64,000 bases of DNA from Vesta saturnalis. Lineage: Eukaryota > Arthropoda > Insecta > Coleoptera > Lampyridae. This document shows, piece by piece, positions 22,901 to 32,339 of this stretch. Both the position numbers and the translations under genes were made by a program. Location of the stretch: positions 4,586,501 through 4,650,500 of the forward strand of contig JARFJB010001987.1 in the NCBI GenBank assembly GCA_036346205.1, written 5' to 3'. The notes under the pieces are model-generated. The model was given only the letters and a program-made list of their open reading frames with translations. It had not been told where the DNA came from and did not search any database. Numbering within the stretch: position 1 is the first letter of the stretch; each line of letters opens with the position of its first letter.

Positions 22901-23356
22901 ATTGTAAAGAGAAAACACAATATTAAAAAAATATTAAACAGCGCCCTCTAGCATTTATCTTATTAATCAAATTGACAAATTTTGTATTGTCTAACAAAAG
23001 CTCTTTCAAACAACATCAAGTTTATTAAAATCGGTCAAGCAGAACCTGAATTAAAGGCGTTTGCTCGTAACAAGGTTCCCACTCTCCCCCACCCCTTATT
23101 TGAAGAGATAGAATAAAACCTGTCAAATAAAAAATATGCAGAATTTGTCAAGGAATCTGATTATAATATTTAATATGCCCTTAATTGAGTAAATGTTGAA
23201 ACTGTCTAATACGCCCTCTAGCAGTGGACCTACAATTCTGAAAATAATTTCCAGGCGTTTCTCGAAGTCACTTTTGTTATAAAATTTTTTTCCCGAACCT
23301 GTGCTATAATCCATTCCCGAGATATGGCCGACGGCCGTTCTTAGTTGGCCACCCGG
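19989..23356 (-). mobile_element. el2: DD41D mariner-like element with about 0.8-kb inverted repeats
   Basis: Starts CAGGGTGGCCAACTAAG and ends CTTAGTTGGCCACCCGG when both ends are read along the plus strand, with TA at 19987-19988 and 23357-23358. The inverted repeats cover about 19989-20800 and 22575-23356 and match almost throughout, including CGGCCGTCGGCCATATCTC, AAGGGGTGGGGGAGAGTGGG, GAGGGCGCTGTTTAATATT, and CGCGAACTAGCCTACTAG (its complement on the left). It inserted at a TA in the J3 endonuclease. The transposase on the minus strand lies between the repeats. Terminal 17 bases are identical to el1, but the rest of the repeats differ, so they are separate families. Confidence 0.92.
20825..22297 (-). 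pseudogene. el2 transposase, DD41D type, nearly intact
   Basis: Exon 1 (22297-21969) encodes the helix-turn-helix region: MILTNEEAFDMLTVYFEC, YPNRRHHSRRVFLRL, ARDLGICRTTVQNILREHR. A 412-bp intron runs from GTGACA at 21968 to AG at 21557. Exon 2 (21556-20825) continues LHPYHVVLHHSLNAQDFDTR and then the catalytic core IMWTDEATF (about 21440-21415), LQHDGCPAHY (about 21165-21135) and SPDLTCLDFYLWG (about 21040-21005), with 41 residues between the last two aspartates. It ends CIENDGRHFEHLGRH and TAA at 20827-20825. Only two lesions are seen: a TGA within FCNWL* before the first Asp, and a single-base loss near RAEL (about 20912) that shifts the last 30 codons. An upstream in-frame ATG at 22375 exists, but el1 alignment favours 22297. 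Confidence 0.9.
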
Positions 23357-24372
23357 TACAGTCATCTAAATGGAGCGATTTACGGAATTTATTGCTCTTT
23401 CAGTATCTGAACTCATACTCATGGACATGGAGTTATACATTTCCAAAAAAATCGTATAGGCCACTTTGGTTCCCAGCCCTGGCTTATTAAGGCCTGTGCT
23501 GAAGCATTCTCTTCGAAAAACCAATGTTATACCAAATGGAAACCTATAAAACGGTCAAGAGTCGTGCACACAACATTGATGCTAGAAATACTAAAAGTGA
23601 ACAACGAAAATGCAATGAACTAGCTACCTGTGGTTTGGGCAGTCGTAAATCTTGGCCTTTAGTTAAAGCCATGGGTATAAACTTTAGTGCATCTTAATTT
23701 CCCCGTGGCATCCTTTGACGGAGCTCAATCTGTAGACAAAGCCAATCTTTTTGTGGATTTATTTGCATCAAACTCGTATTTTAATGATTTTGCTCCAAGT
23801 GAATCTCTTTTTTATACGCTACGAAACCAATTTATTTTCGATACAAGCTCCTAAAATCGGTAGGCTTGATCCGAGACAGGATCTCAGCTATTGTCTCAAG
23901 AAAATGTTCTCCCAAACTAGTACCAGCCTCTATTAAATCTCTATGTCTTCTGGGTAATTTATGTTATCAGGAAGTTGGCAAATGTTGAACTTATTCCCAA
24001 AAAAGACGACAAGAACGATCCCACTAACTACCGACCAATTGCCATCGCGTCCATTTTGTCTAAAGTCGTGGAAAAAGCCATCAATCAACATCTAATATCT
24101 TTCCTTGAATCTAAAAAGCTTCTTAGTGACTAATAATATGGCTTCTGGCAGGGCCGTTTAACAGGTTTTCTTTCCTATGTGAGCCAAGTTTGGAACAATA
24201 CATTGTAATAATCCGATGGAACAGTTGTAATCGCTTCGGATGTCTCAAAAGCGTTAGCCAAATGGCATAAGTGTTTAAGTAAAAGTAAAAGACGAATACA
24301 TGTGGTAGTTGATGGCATTAAGGAAGGCGTGTCACAAGTATAATTAATTGCTCCTGCACTTTTTCTGCTATA
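23357..24372 (+). pseudogene. J3, part 3: endonuclease end and reverse transcriptase start
   Basis: Plus-strand J3 resumes at el2's TA with the segment equivalent to RWSDLRDFF, followed by a region homologous to the endonuclease/RT linker (about 23400-23760) and then ELIPKKDDKNDPTNYRPIAI (about 23990-24047), SILSKVVEKAINQHL and VVIASDVSKALAKWHKCL. It is more decayed than J4: stops replace YGF-flanking codons (24130), about 30 codons are lost between HKCL and KRRIHVVVDG, and the copy breaks off at ALFLLY by the TA (24371-24372) that begins el3. I did not find the remainder of J3 to the right. Confidence 0.82.
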
Positions 24373-25742
24373 CGGGGTGTCCCTTTTTCGTTTGCGAGCA
24401 AAGATAGAAAGATGCGGTTTTCGCGACCCTGGTCTACTTTTCCGTGAAACGAAAGATACCACAAACAGAATTGTCATAGTCCCCTTAGTATTTGAGATGC
24501 AGGGCGAAATTCAAAATTTGCACATTTTAAGCACCCCTCGTAACTGCTTTGCCGTGTAATTTATCGAAATGGTGAAAAGCGAATTTTATCCAGAATTTTC
24601 CGTAGAATTTAGTGACGTGCATAGTTTTCCCCACAAAAAGTTAGTTTCTTCGCAATAAGCCAAAGTTTTATTTTTTTTTTTTTGGAATGCCCTGTATATT
24701 TTTTTATTATATAATAGAGCTTACACTACACTCAGTTTTCAAAAAATATATAGTGTGTGGAATTTCTTTTGCATTATTAACCTCAAAAATGAATGTTAAG
24801 TTAATTTAACATCTTGACGATATAGTTGGCCGTGAAAAACCAAGGTTAAGGGTTAGGAAGTTTTCGCAAAAACAAAATTAAAAAGGAAACATAATAACTA
24901 CAAATATACAAGCCTAATATAAATTACTAAAAGAGATATTCGAACTGATTACCATTCTGTCTTATACATGTTTCACACACTCTTCCAATTCGTTCTATAA
25001 CATTAAGTACAATGAAAGAGTGATCGTGTAAATGTCTGAAAGCATTTCTAACTGCATTTGTCAAACGTTCAATGTTATCATATTGAGTTTGGTATATTTT
25101 TGCACGCTTGTCTGTTAGAAAATATACATGTATTTTTATTAAACATATTTGTCACAACTAAATTTTACCTGACGATGGCCTTTTTAATTCGTTTGTTTTT
25201 TAATATAATCATAAGGCGGAAACAATTGTAGTTAGTTAAATAGATTTTGTGGAGCAGATTTTGGGTATTTTTATTTTTATTAAATGTTGGTATATTTTAT
25301 TTTACAAGCAACCCCATAAAAAGAAATCTAAGGCTGACAAGTCCGGAGACCTAGGAGGCCATCTTATCGGCCCATTAATGCAATCCATCTATTACCAAAA
25401 TTGTTTTCCAAAAACGGGCGTATAATTTGCGCAATGTGAGATGGTGCTCCATCCTGTTGGAAATGAATTTGATTCAAGCGAGCTGAAGGAATGTAATGTA
25501 ATAATTCAGGCATAACCGCTTCTGAAATGTCCCAATATCTAGGAGCGGATAAGTTCTCTTCGAAAATGTAAAATTTTATTTTTGATCCTAATATAAAGCA
25601 GGAAACGTTTAGTCCAAATCGCCCTTGTTGTCTTTAGGGGAATATTTGGTGTTGATTTCCTTGAGACCAGAATCTGCTATTGTGCCTGTTTAAAGCACCT
25701 GAATTGCCCCGTCTCACCATATGACATTTCTTCACAACTATA

Positions 25743-26917
25743 CGAGGGCAGTTTGATAAGTCAGTGACTTTTTGAATTTCTTACGCAGTAATTTGAAATG
25801 CAACCCTGCTTCCGACAGTTGTCATCTATTAGTAGGCTACTGTCAAATTTTGTGTTTGACAGCCATTGAAAGCAGACAACCCGTGAATTTTAACGAAAAT
25901 GGAAAAAAGTGAATTTCGTGCGCTGATTAAACATTATTTTTGCATAAAAAACCAAGGAAAGGCTGAACCATCAATTTCAATGGTTAAGAAGTGGTTTACT
26001 GAGTTACGTTGTGGTGTACCAACACAAATGACGCTGAACGTTCAGGTCGCTCAAAAGAGGTCGTAACGCCAGCAATCGTCGATAAAATCGATGGAATGGT
26101 ATTGGACTATCGGAGAATGAAAATGCGTGAGGTGGATAAGGCTGTAGACGTCTCAACTGAGCAGGTACATCACATTTTATATGAATATTTGGACATGAAA
26201 GAGCTATCCGCGCGATGGGTGCCACAATTGCTCACACTCGACCATAAGCGCAACCGTGTGACCATTTCAAAAGAGTGTATGGCGATGTTAAGATGTAATC
26301 CAAACGAGTTTTTTGCGCAGTTTCGTTACCGTGGATCCGTCACAACACACCAGAGACCAAGGAACAATCAAGACAGCGGATTTCTCCGGGTAAACGTGCA
26401 CCAAAGAAGGCCGAGGTCACAGTTTTTTGGGACGCACGTGGTGTCATTCGCATCGATTACCCCGAAAAGGTTAAAACGATCACAGGCGAATATTATTCAG
26501 AGCTTTTGGATAGATTTGATACTGATTTGAAGCAGAAAAGGCCGCATTTGGCGAAGAAAAAGATGCTGTTCCATCAAGACAATGCACGCATGTATACGAG
26601 TGTAGTCATCATGGCAAAGATCCATAAATTGGGTTACGAACTGCTACTTATCCAGAATATCTCCAGATTTAGCCCCCTGTGACTATTTCCTGTTTCCAAA
26701 CCTGAAGAAATGGCTGAGCGGTCGAATGAAGATGTCATCACTGAAACAAACGCCTATTTTGAGGGATTCGAGAAAACCTATTATTTGGAAGGAATAAAAA
26801 TTGGAAAAACGCTGGAATAAATGCACAGAGCTAAAAGGAGACTAGGTTGAGAAATAAAATTATTATTTGCCGAAAAAATATCTTTTATTCAAAAATTCAC
26901 TTATCAAACTGCCCTCG
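25743..26917 (+). mobile_element. Irritans-type mariner element, inserted in el3
   Basis: Terminal inverted repeats: CGAGGGCAGTTTGATAAGT at the left and ACTTATCAAACTGCCCTCG at the right, about 19 bp matched exactly, with TA at 25741-25742 and 26918-26919. At about 1.18 kb it is slightly shorter than a full mariner (about 1.3 kb). It lies in the el3 transposase gene; the gene reads on either side of it. Confidence 0.93.
25899..26850 (+). pseudogene. Mariner transposase, DD34D type, degenerate
   Basis: Translation from 25899 starts MEKSEFRALIKHYF and aligns to irritans-subfamily mariner transposases. A deletion removes part of the first helix-turn-helix (KNQGKAEPSISMVKKWF). A frameshift near 26010 leads to NDAERSGRSKEVVTPAIVDK (the AERSGRPKE hinge), then LDMKELSARWVPQLLTLDHK (the WVPHEL motif region). 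The first catalytic Asp box (normally VTxDETW) has been shortened by a deletion of about 10 bases near 26327-26335. The second is LFHQDNA (about 26571-26585) and the third is LAPCDYFLF (about 26672-26698), with frameshifts between. The stop is at about 26848, followed by AATAAA. Loss of the DE pair and frame means no activity. Confidence 0.9.
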
Positions 26918-27114
26918 TATTTAACATGTTTAAGTACCAATGGCAAGATATTAACCTAGGTTCAGCTTCGCCAGGATGTAGACGTTGAATAAGCCTAAAT
27001 TTATATCGTTTATAGTTACAAGTATTCTTTGGATTCTTGTTTTCGAAACTGCAATACTACTTTATATAGTTCTACAAGAACTTATAGGATTAGCCTCCAC
27101 ACTGGCTAAAATGG

Positions 27115-27935
27115 TAACCTTATCATTCTCTCGATTTTCTTTATTATATTTTTTTTTTGGCCTGGGCTTAGAAAATGATTCATAATTAATCAAATTCCTT
27201 TTAAATCTATATAACGCGTAAAGTTACTTAATAATCAAAATTAATACCAAGGAAACTACATTTACTTGTTAAAATACAAATTTATTGCTGCGCCAGGGTT
27301 TCATTACTCTGACTAAAGCAAATCAGCATATCATATTTTTCAAAGTATTCAAAATTTTGATTTTTGCCATATTTTGCACAATGAACAAACAATACTATTG
27401 TTGCACAAAAATAATTTTAATCAGATTTGACAGGTTAATTACGTTTAGAATGAGACTAGGCTCAGACTACTTAGATATGAACGTAATGGAATTGTATCTC
27501 AGGGTACACAATGGTTGCATATTTTTGTGATCGGCAGTTGTATGTTACTTGTGATGTTCTACTCCGTTTTGCTAAGTGTCTGTACAAAAGAATTCAAATA
27601 ACTAGACAACTAATTTTATTTACAAAAACGTTGTAATATAATTGGTATCTAAGAGTGCAGGCATTTCTATGCATTGAAATTAATTATACCAATCTTAAGC
27701 AAAATTGCTTATGGTTTAAAAATAGTCGCCTTCGACGGGATAATTTTAAAATATTGATGAGCTCGAAAAAATTTCCGGAAATAATTTAACCTCTTGTGGT
27801 ATTATTAGTCAAAATTTCATACCTCTACTTTAAACCAATAAGATGCCTTTACCTGCCCTACACCTGAATTATAAGGTTAGCGTTAGGCCACCCTTATTAT
27901 AATACAAATTCAAATTTACCTTCATGGAGGCCAGG
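27115..27935. other. Spacer, nothing recognised
   Basis: AT-rich sequence lacking family motifs. Two moderate open frames (26985-27185, 27285-27530) have hydrophobic, AT-driven composition and no supporting signals. Confidence 0.4.
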
Positions 27936-27939
27936 GGGA

Positions 27940-28260
27940 AAAGCCCAATTGCCTATCCTCCAAGGGCTGAAGCCTTAATTAGGGGTAAAAATGTCACGTG
28001 ACCATCCCCACACCCGTCCTCTCACCCTAAACACTGGGGTGGACTGCCAAAAAGGCCTTAATTAGGAGTGAAAATACCGCCAAGGGTAGAAAATTCCTTC
28101 AAGGGGTTGAAAATCGCCTCCGAAAAGAAGCCGACCCCAGCCAAAAGGTCACAAATTAGGGGTAAAAATACCATCGAGGGTTGAAAATTCCGTCAAGGGG
28201 TTGGAAAAGGGACCCCGAAAAGAAGCCGTCAAACTAGGGGTGGGAAATGGGCACGGCCAC
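27940..28260. repeat. GC-rich minisatellite-like tandem repeat
   Basis: Degenerate units built from AATTAGGGGTAAAAATACC, GAGGGTTGAAAATTCC, GTCAAGGGGTTGAAAA and CCCCGAAAAGAAGCCG recur about every 90-120 bp: for example TTAGGGGTAAAAAT at 27978 and 28155, GGGTTGAAAAT at 28106 and 28179, GAAAAGAAGCCG at 28118 and 28216. It contrasts strongly with the AT-rich surroundings. Confidence 0.75.
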
Positions 28261-28289
28261 CTGAGCGTGACTTCCCCTTCTCCATTTTG

Positions 28290-28814
28290 TCCTCAGTTGA
28301 ACGCATTAATTTAACATAAAACGCAAATGGCACAATTTGTTTAATTGTGAATTAACAAAATTACATTTGAAACGCAGGATTTACATACATAACAAAATCT
28401 AAATGTTCTTTGAATTCTTCTAACATATCCTTCTTTCTTAATGTTGAATAGGAAGTTGACGAATTAATTAGATCAGTGTATTAAGACATATATGTAATAA
28501 TATTATTTTGATACAATTTTGTTAAAATATATTCTAGGTATAAGGCCGTATTTATTTGACATCTGCAGCAGACTTTCTTGGTTTTCTTAAACAAGTCATT
28601 CGATCATAACAACTCCTTTTTCACAATCTTTGGTTAAATTAGTTAAATATATTAAATTAGGATGGCGTATTTGCAATATTTACATAAATTGTACTTTTCA
28701 AAGCACAGAACCGTTTAAACAAAAATGATAAATCAACATATGCCAACAACAATAATTTGGCTTCTTGGCAACTAGTGAAATTAATTTAAAAGGAAAAAGG
28801 AAAAGACCACGTTT
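28290..28814. other. Spacer, nothing recognised
   Basis: AT-rich, no features I can support. Confidence 0.4.
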
Positions 28815-29175
28815 CTTTTCATTTCCTTCCCTAGGGGAGGGCAGACTACTTGAGCTTTCCAAGCACCTTCAGCCACAATCATGGATTTCCAGCATACATG
28901 CATACATTACGTACGCATGCATGGTTGAAATAAGGATGGGTGTGGTCTGGATAGGATCGGAAGTAACGGAGTTAGGATTCTTAGGGGGGAAATACTACCC
29001 CAACATTCGCCTAAATAGCCGCACATGGTGTGCATATATGCACTGACCACCTCGCTACATGCGTATGAGGAAAACCCCCTGAAAAAACCTCATATAGGGT
29101 AGACGGTAACGGATTCAAACCCATTACCTCTCGAATGCTAAGCAGGTGATGTTAACATTACTCTACTAGCTAGGT
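28815..29175 (-). mobile_element. tRNA-derived SINE, copy 1
   Basis: On the minus strand the head (about 29175-29100) has a tRNA-like promoter: an A-box-like TAGCTAGTAGAGT (29172-29160) and a B-box-like GGTTTGAATCC (29121-29111), followed by TTACCGTCTACCC, TATGAGGTTTTTTCAGG and a tRNA-unrelated body containing CCTAACTCCGTTACTTCCGA and ATCCAGACCACACCC. The same order is found in the plus-strand copy at 31988-32250. Two copies sharing head and body support a SINE family rather than a tRNA gene. RNA polymerase III transcription is inferred from the boxes. Confidence 0.82.
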
Positions 29176-29179
29176 AATT

Positions 29180-31250
29180 GATTTAAAACCTCAGGTTTAA
29201 TTTACAATTTTATTCCAAATTTAGGTGTGAAATTTTCTTGCCGCATACTACACGAGCGTAAATTATTCATGGAAATAATTTAAGCTCTTGTAGTGCTATA
29301 AGTGATAATTTCGCTAACTATTGATTTTGCTTTAAAGCTATGGCCACTTTGCATCGTTCGAGCCCATTAATGGTTGTGACAATGTATTTACAAACATTTG
29401 TTACGCCCAAAATAACGCTAAATTTGTTACCAAATGCCTTGGAATCGGACCAATGGTTATCTTTTGTTATTTCAAACTAGAATTTAGGAACTTTTTGAGT
29501 CCACAGTAAAGATATAGATGGCGATCACGATTGACAACGTGTCGGGGAAAGGTTTACCAGCCTGGTAGTAAAATATTAATGCGATTCGGTAGCATTTAAA
29601 ATACAAATTACCGGAATCTTTCGATCATAGTACAAAATGAATTAAATAAAGATGTGTGTTCTAACCCTTATAATGACTGAACTAACAACAAAAGGAATCT
29701 GTTAGCAATCAGTGAGATACGTTTAAACATTAGATCCGTAACGACCCACGAAAATAATCGTTCACTGTAATAAAATAAAACCGCACATAATAGTTTATCA
29801 AGTATAGATTGAGGGTTCCCTAAAGAGGCTTCATTATAGATTTAGGTCATTTGGTCTATGTGCAAAAAGGTAATTGATTTGTTGTAAATTAATAAAAACA
29901 ACTAGTTTACAGTATATAACATATTAATTATGAACACAAAAGCAACTGTCATTGTTGCAAAAATGCGTAGGTGGTTCGGTACGTGTATATGTTTACATTT
30001 TGATTTGAGAAGGAAAATATCATCTATCAAGCTTTATGTGATTGATGAGGGTTATAATATGCCTGAATCATAATACGGAATTGTTTGCATATGCAAACTT
30101 ATAAGATTATAAAGGATATGAATACTCAACTATTTTTGACTTTTGCCAAAAAAAAAAGAGTTTTTATTAGTATTTAATTAGTAAACCACAATAAACAATA
30201 AAATTTAGATTAAACACCTACTGATAAAATCAGTAATTAGTTTCTCTTTTATAATTAAAGAAAATTCAAAGAACTTTCCTTTAAAAGTTCATTGTTTTCA
30301 TTTTAGAAGTGGCAACACGAAGGAGAAAATCTTGACAAGAGGAGCTTTAAAAACCAAACTTTAGGACGGTACCAATTATTATTATTTATTCATAAAACGA
30401 TTTTTTCCAAATACCTTTTTTGTTCACTGCCTTTTTTTAATAACCGTTAATTTTCCATAAAAGTGCCGAGTTGTACAAAAAAAACTAAAGCTCTCTTAAT
30501 AAGCTTTAATTAAAAACGAATTTTATCCTAAACTTCTAATGAGTTATTAGATAATCGCATTGAAAGAGAATATGATCTTCAGACTACATTTGTGTCCTAT
30601 TTCAGTGATATATTTCATTGTTTGCGTCTTCTTTTGCACTTTACTTCTGACATAAAATCTATAAGGTTGTTTACTACTTTAGTAGAGCCTTACTGTTTTG
30701 TATTCTAAGAGATCACAACATTCTAATTGAAAACTCCTCAAATAATAACTTTTTGTTACATTCAGAATGTTAATTTTTTATGCACTAAATTTGCATTTAT
30801 CATTTTACTGTTGACGCTGACATTTCGTACGGATTTAAAGCGAAAAGTTACATTTAATTTAAGGAATACTTTTATGTCGCCGTTCAACGAAGTTGAACTA
30901 ATTTAACTAAATTTAAAAGGGCGAAAATCGATGGCAATTTATTTCCGTAGCAATAAGCACTTTTAAAGCTTTAAGCTGTACTGTGTGAATGAAAGAAAAC
31001 AATCGATTTCGGTTTCAATTTAGAAAGTTAGAAGTTATAAAGTAAACGTAAAAAAATTATACTTCATCGTGAGTTTGGTGATTCTCTTTTGGGACCAACT
31101 TCAAAATGGGTTTTCGATTTACAAAAGTTTACCAAATGAAAGATCTCTTGATAGTTACTTATAAGTTATAACAGAATTGGATTGATGTTATAATTGATTT
31201 CAAAATTACAATTTATTACTTGTAAACCGGTTGTTACCATCATAGGGTTA
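29180..31250. other. Long AT-rich spacer
   Basis: No coding exon, repeat or transposon motif found on either strand. It may be intron or intergenic DNA. Confidence 0.4.
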
Positions 31251-31252
31251 TA

Positions 31253-31270
31253 GCCTTACGTTGGGCGCCA
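31253..31270 (-). other. Possible retroelement primer-binding site (tRNA-Lys type)
   Basis: The minus strand reads TGGCGCCCAACGTAAGGC, 16 of 18 bases identical to the classical tRNA-Lys primer-binding site TGGCGCCCAACGTGGGGC as I recall it. That would imply an LTR ending just to its right on the plus-strand map, but no matching LTR pair or pol sequence was found, so it may be chance. Confidence 0.25.
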
Positions 31271-31689
31271 AATTTTACTGGGTCTACCAGTTGCAATAGT
31301 TAAATAGGTACTATTAATTTATTTTAAATATTTTCATGTTGTTGTTTGGGCAAACCTAACTATATTTAACTATAAAAATGAGGAGGAGAATTGTTTATGA
31401 TACGTTATTTTATTATTTATTTAACATAACAAACAGGACGGAATATAAAGGAATATAACAAAAATTAAATGATATAACGACAAGATAAGAACTAACAGAG
31501 TTATGTTTACTTTTTTATATGTTACAACTTACTTATGATAGCACAAATAAAAATTATGCTCATAATACCTCAAGAAATAAAATTGCGTCGATAATAAAAT
31601 TTTAGAATTAGAATTATTTGAAAAATCTAGAACACTGGAACTGTGTGTAACAAACAAAATACACCCACATACCACACAGAAATTCAAAA

Positions 31690-31815
31690 AACATCGTTTC
31701 AATAGCTAGGCCATTATCATCAGCGGTGATTAGCTTTTTTTCATCGTCGACCGCTGATGATGATAGCTTAGCTATTGAAACTCGTTCGGTGATTTTTAAT
31801 TTTTGTGTGCTGCGT
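31690..31815. repeat. Head-to-head palindrome with hammerhead-like core motifs, copy 1
   Basis: The plus strand holds CCGCTGATGATGATAGC, TTA, GCTATTGAAAC at about 31750-31780, and an inverted version (TTTCAATAGCTAGGCC, ATTATCATCAGCGG) lies at about 31697-31727. Each half has CTGATGA, a short hairpin (ATAGC/GCTAT or ATGGC/GCTAT) and GAAAC in that order, as in a hammerhead ribozyme core with one extra base. A second copy lies at 53725-53818 next to the Penelope relic. Confidence 0.6.
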
Positions 31816-31838
31816 AGGTGTATTTTCTTTGTTGGAAT

Positions 31839-31888
31839 TATGTGCACAATAATAATTGAAGAACTAATATTGTGCACATAATAGTAAT
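31839..31888. repeat. Perfect 15-bp inverted repeat
   Basis: ATTATGTGCACAATA and TATTGTGCACATAAT are separated by a short loop. They could form a strong hairpin. No gene context explains it. Confidence 0.7.
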
Positions 31889-31987
31889 TCTGCATTACAT
31901 TTACGTACATTACAATAATTCAGATTAAAAAGTGTGTGCATAATAATTCGAAATTAAAATTATGCTTCTCTATTACTCCCTCGTATA

Positions 31988-32250
31988 TACCGAGTTGGTT
32001 AGACCTGTGGCATTACGATCTAATTAGCGTTCTAGAGCTGATCGGTTCGATTTCAGTTACCGTCTACCTTGTATGAGGTTTGTTCAGGTTTTTTTCTCAT
32101 ATACACATTCTTGGTCATATTTTCCCCATTAGACCCCTAACTCCATTCCTTCTGATCGTATCTTGACCGCACCCTTAATCCCACCACGCATACACACGTA
32201 ACGTATTTATGCACACTAGGAATCCATCCATGTGCCTTAGTATACTGTAC
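31988..32250 (+). mobile_element. tRNA-derived SINE, copy 2
   Basis: Plus-strand head with A-box-like GTTGGTTAGACC (31994-32005) and B-box GGTTCGATTTC (32044-32054), followed by TTACCGTCTACC, TATGAGGTTTGTTCAGG and a body with CCTAACTCCATTCCTTCTGA and CTTGACCGCACCC. It matches the minus-strand copy at 28815-29175 along its length, with substitutions and small indels. Its 3' end is near 32250; no tail repeat is obvious. Confidence 0.82.
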
Positions 32251-32339
32251 AAAGATTAGCATTTTTTAAGTTTAATTTAAATGGGCATTTTACAAAAATC
32301 CACACAGGTGGCTCTGACAGGAGTTCCTTGACTTCTGCC

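Larger units (their letters stand above)
24925..26994 (-). pseudogene. el3 transposase, DD41D-like, interrupted by mariner insertion
   Basis: The upstream exon (26994-26920) follows an acceptor (ATTTAG) and reads QRLHPGEAEPRLISCHWYLN, the segment before the first aspartate in this family. The mariner then intervenes. Left of it the frame resumes near RRGNSGALNRHN (about 25715-25680), then HFQQDGAPSHIAQ (second Asp, about 25470-25440) and, after a frameshift, RWPPRSPDLSALDFFLWGC (third Asp, about 25355-25310). The spacing is consistent with 41 residues. A 194-bp intron follows (GT at 25305, AG at 25112), then the C-terminal exon with IYQTQYDNIERLTNAVRNAF and NGNQFEYLF, stop near 24925. The segment normally holding WTDE lies at the mariner junction and is not readable. 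A stop follows QHQIFP. Non-functional. Confidence 0.78.
24373..27110 (-). mobile_element. el3: third DD41D element, split by a mariner, right end uncertain
   Basis: The left end CGGGGTGTCCCTTTTTCG follows TA in J3 (24371-24372). The end differs from el1 and el2 but fits the general TA+C(A/G)GGGTG pattern. Inside, a minus-strand transposase is split into 24925-25740 and 26920-26994 by the mariner at 25743-26917. I could not find the right terminal repeat, so the end given is only the last point where I can follow the element. Confidence 0.65.

Noticed and set aside
28765..29046. A 93-codon plus-strand open frame
   Set aside because: It lies antisense across the SINE copy; codons reflect the SINE body, not a protein.
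29100..29175. A possible tRNA gene
   Set aside because: A and B boxes are present, but no cloverleaf with paired acceptor stem could be drawn, and the head continues into a shared SINE body.
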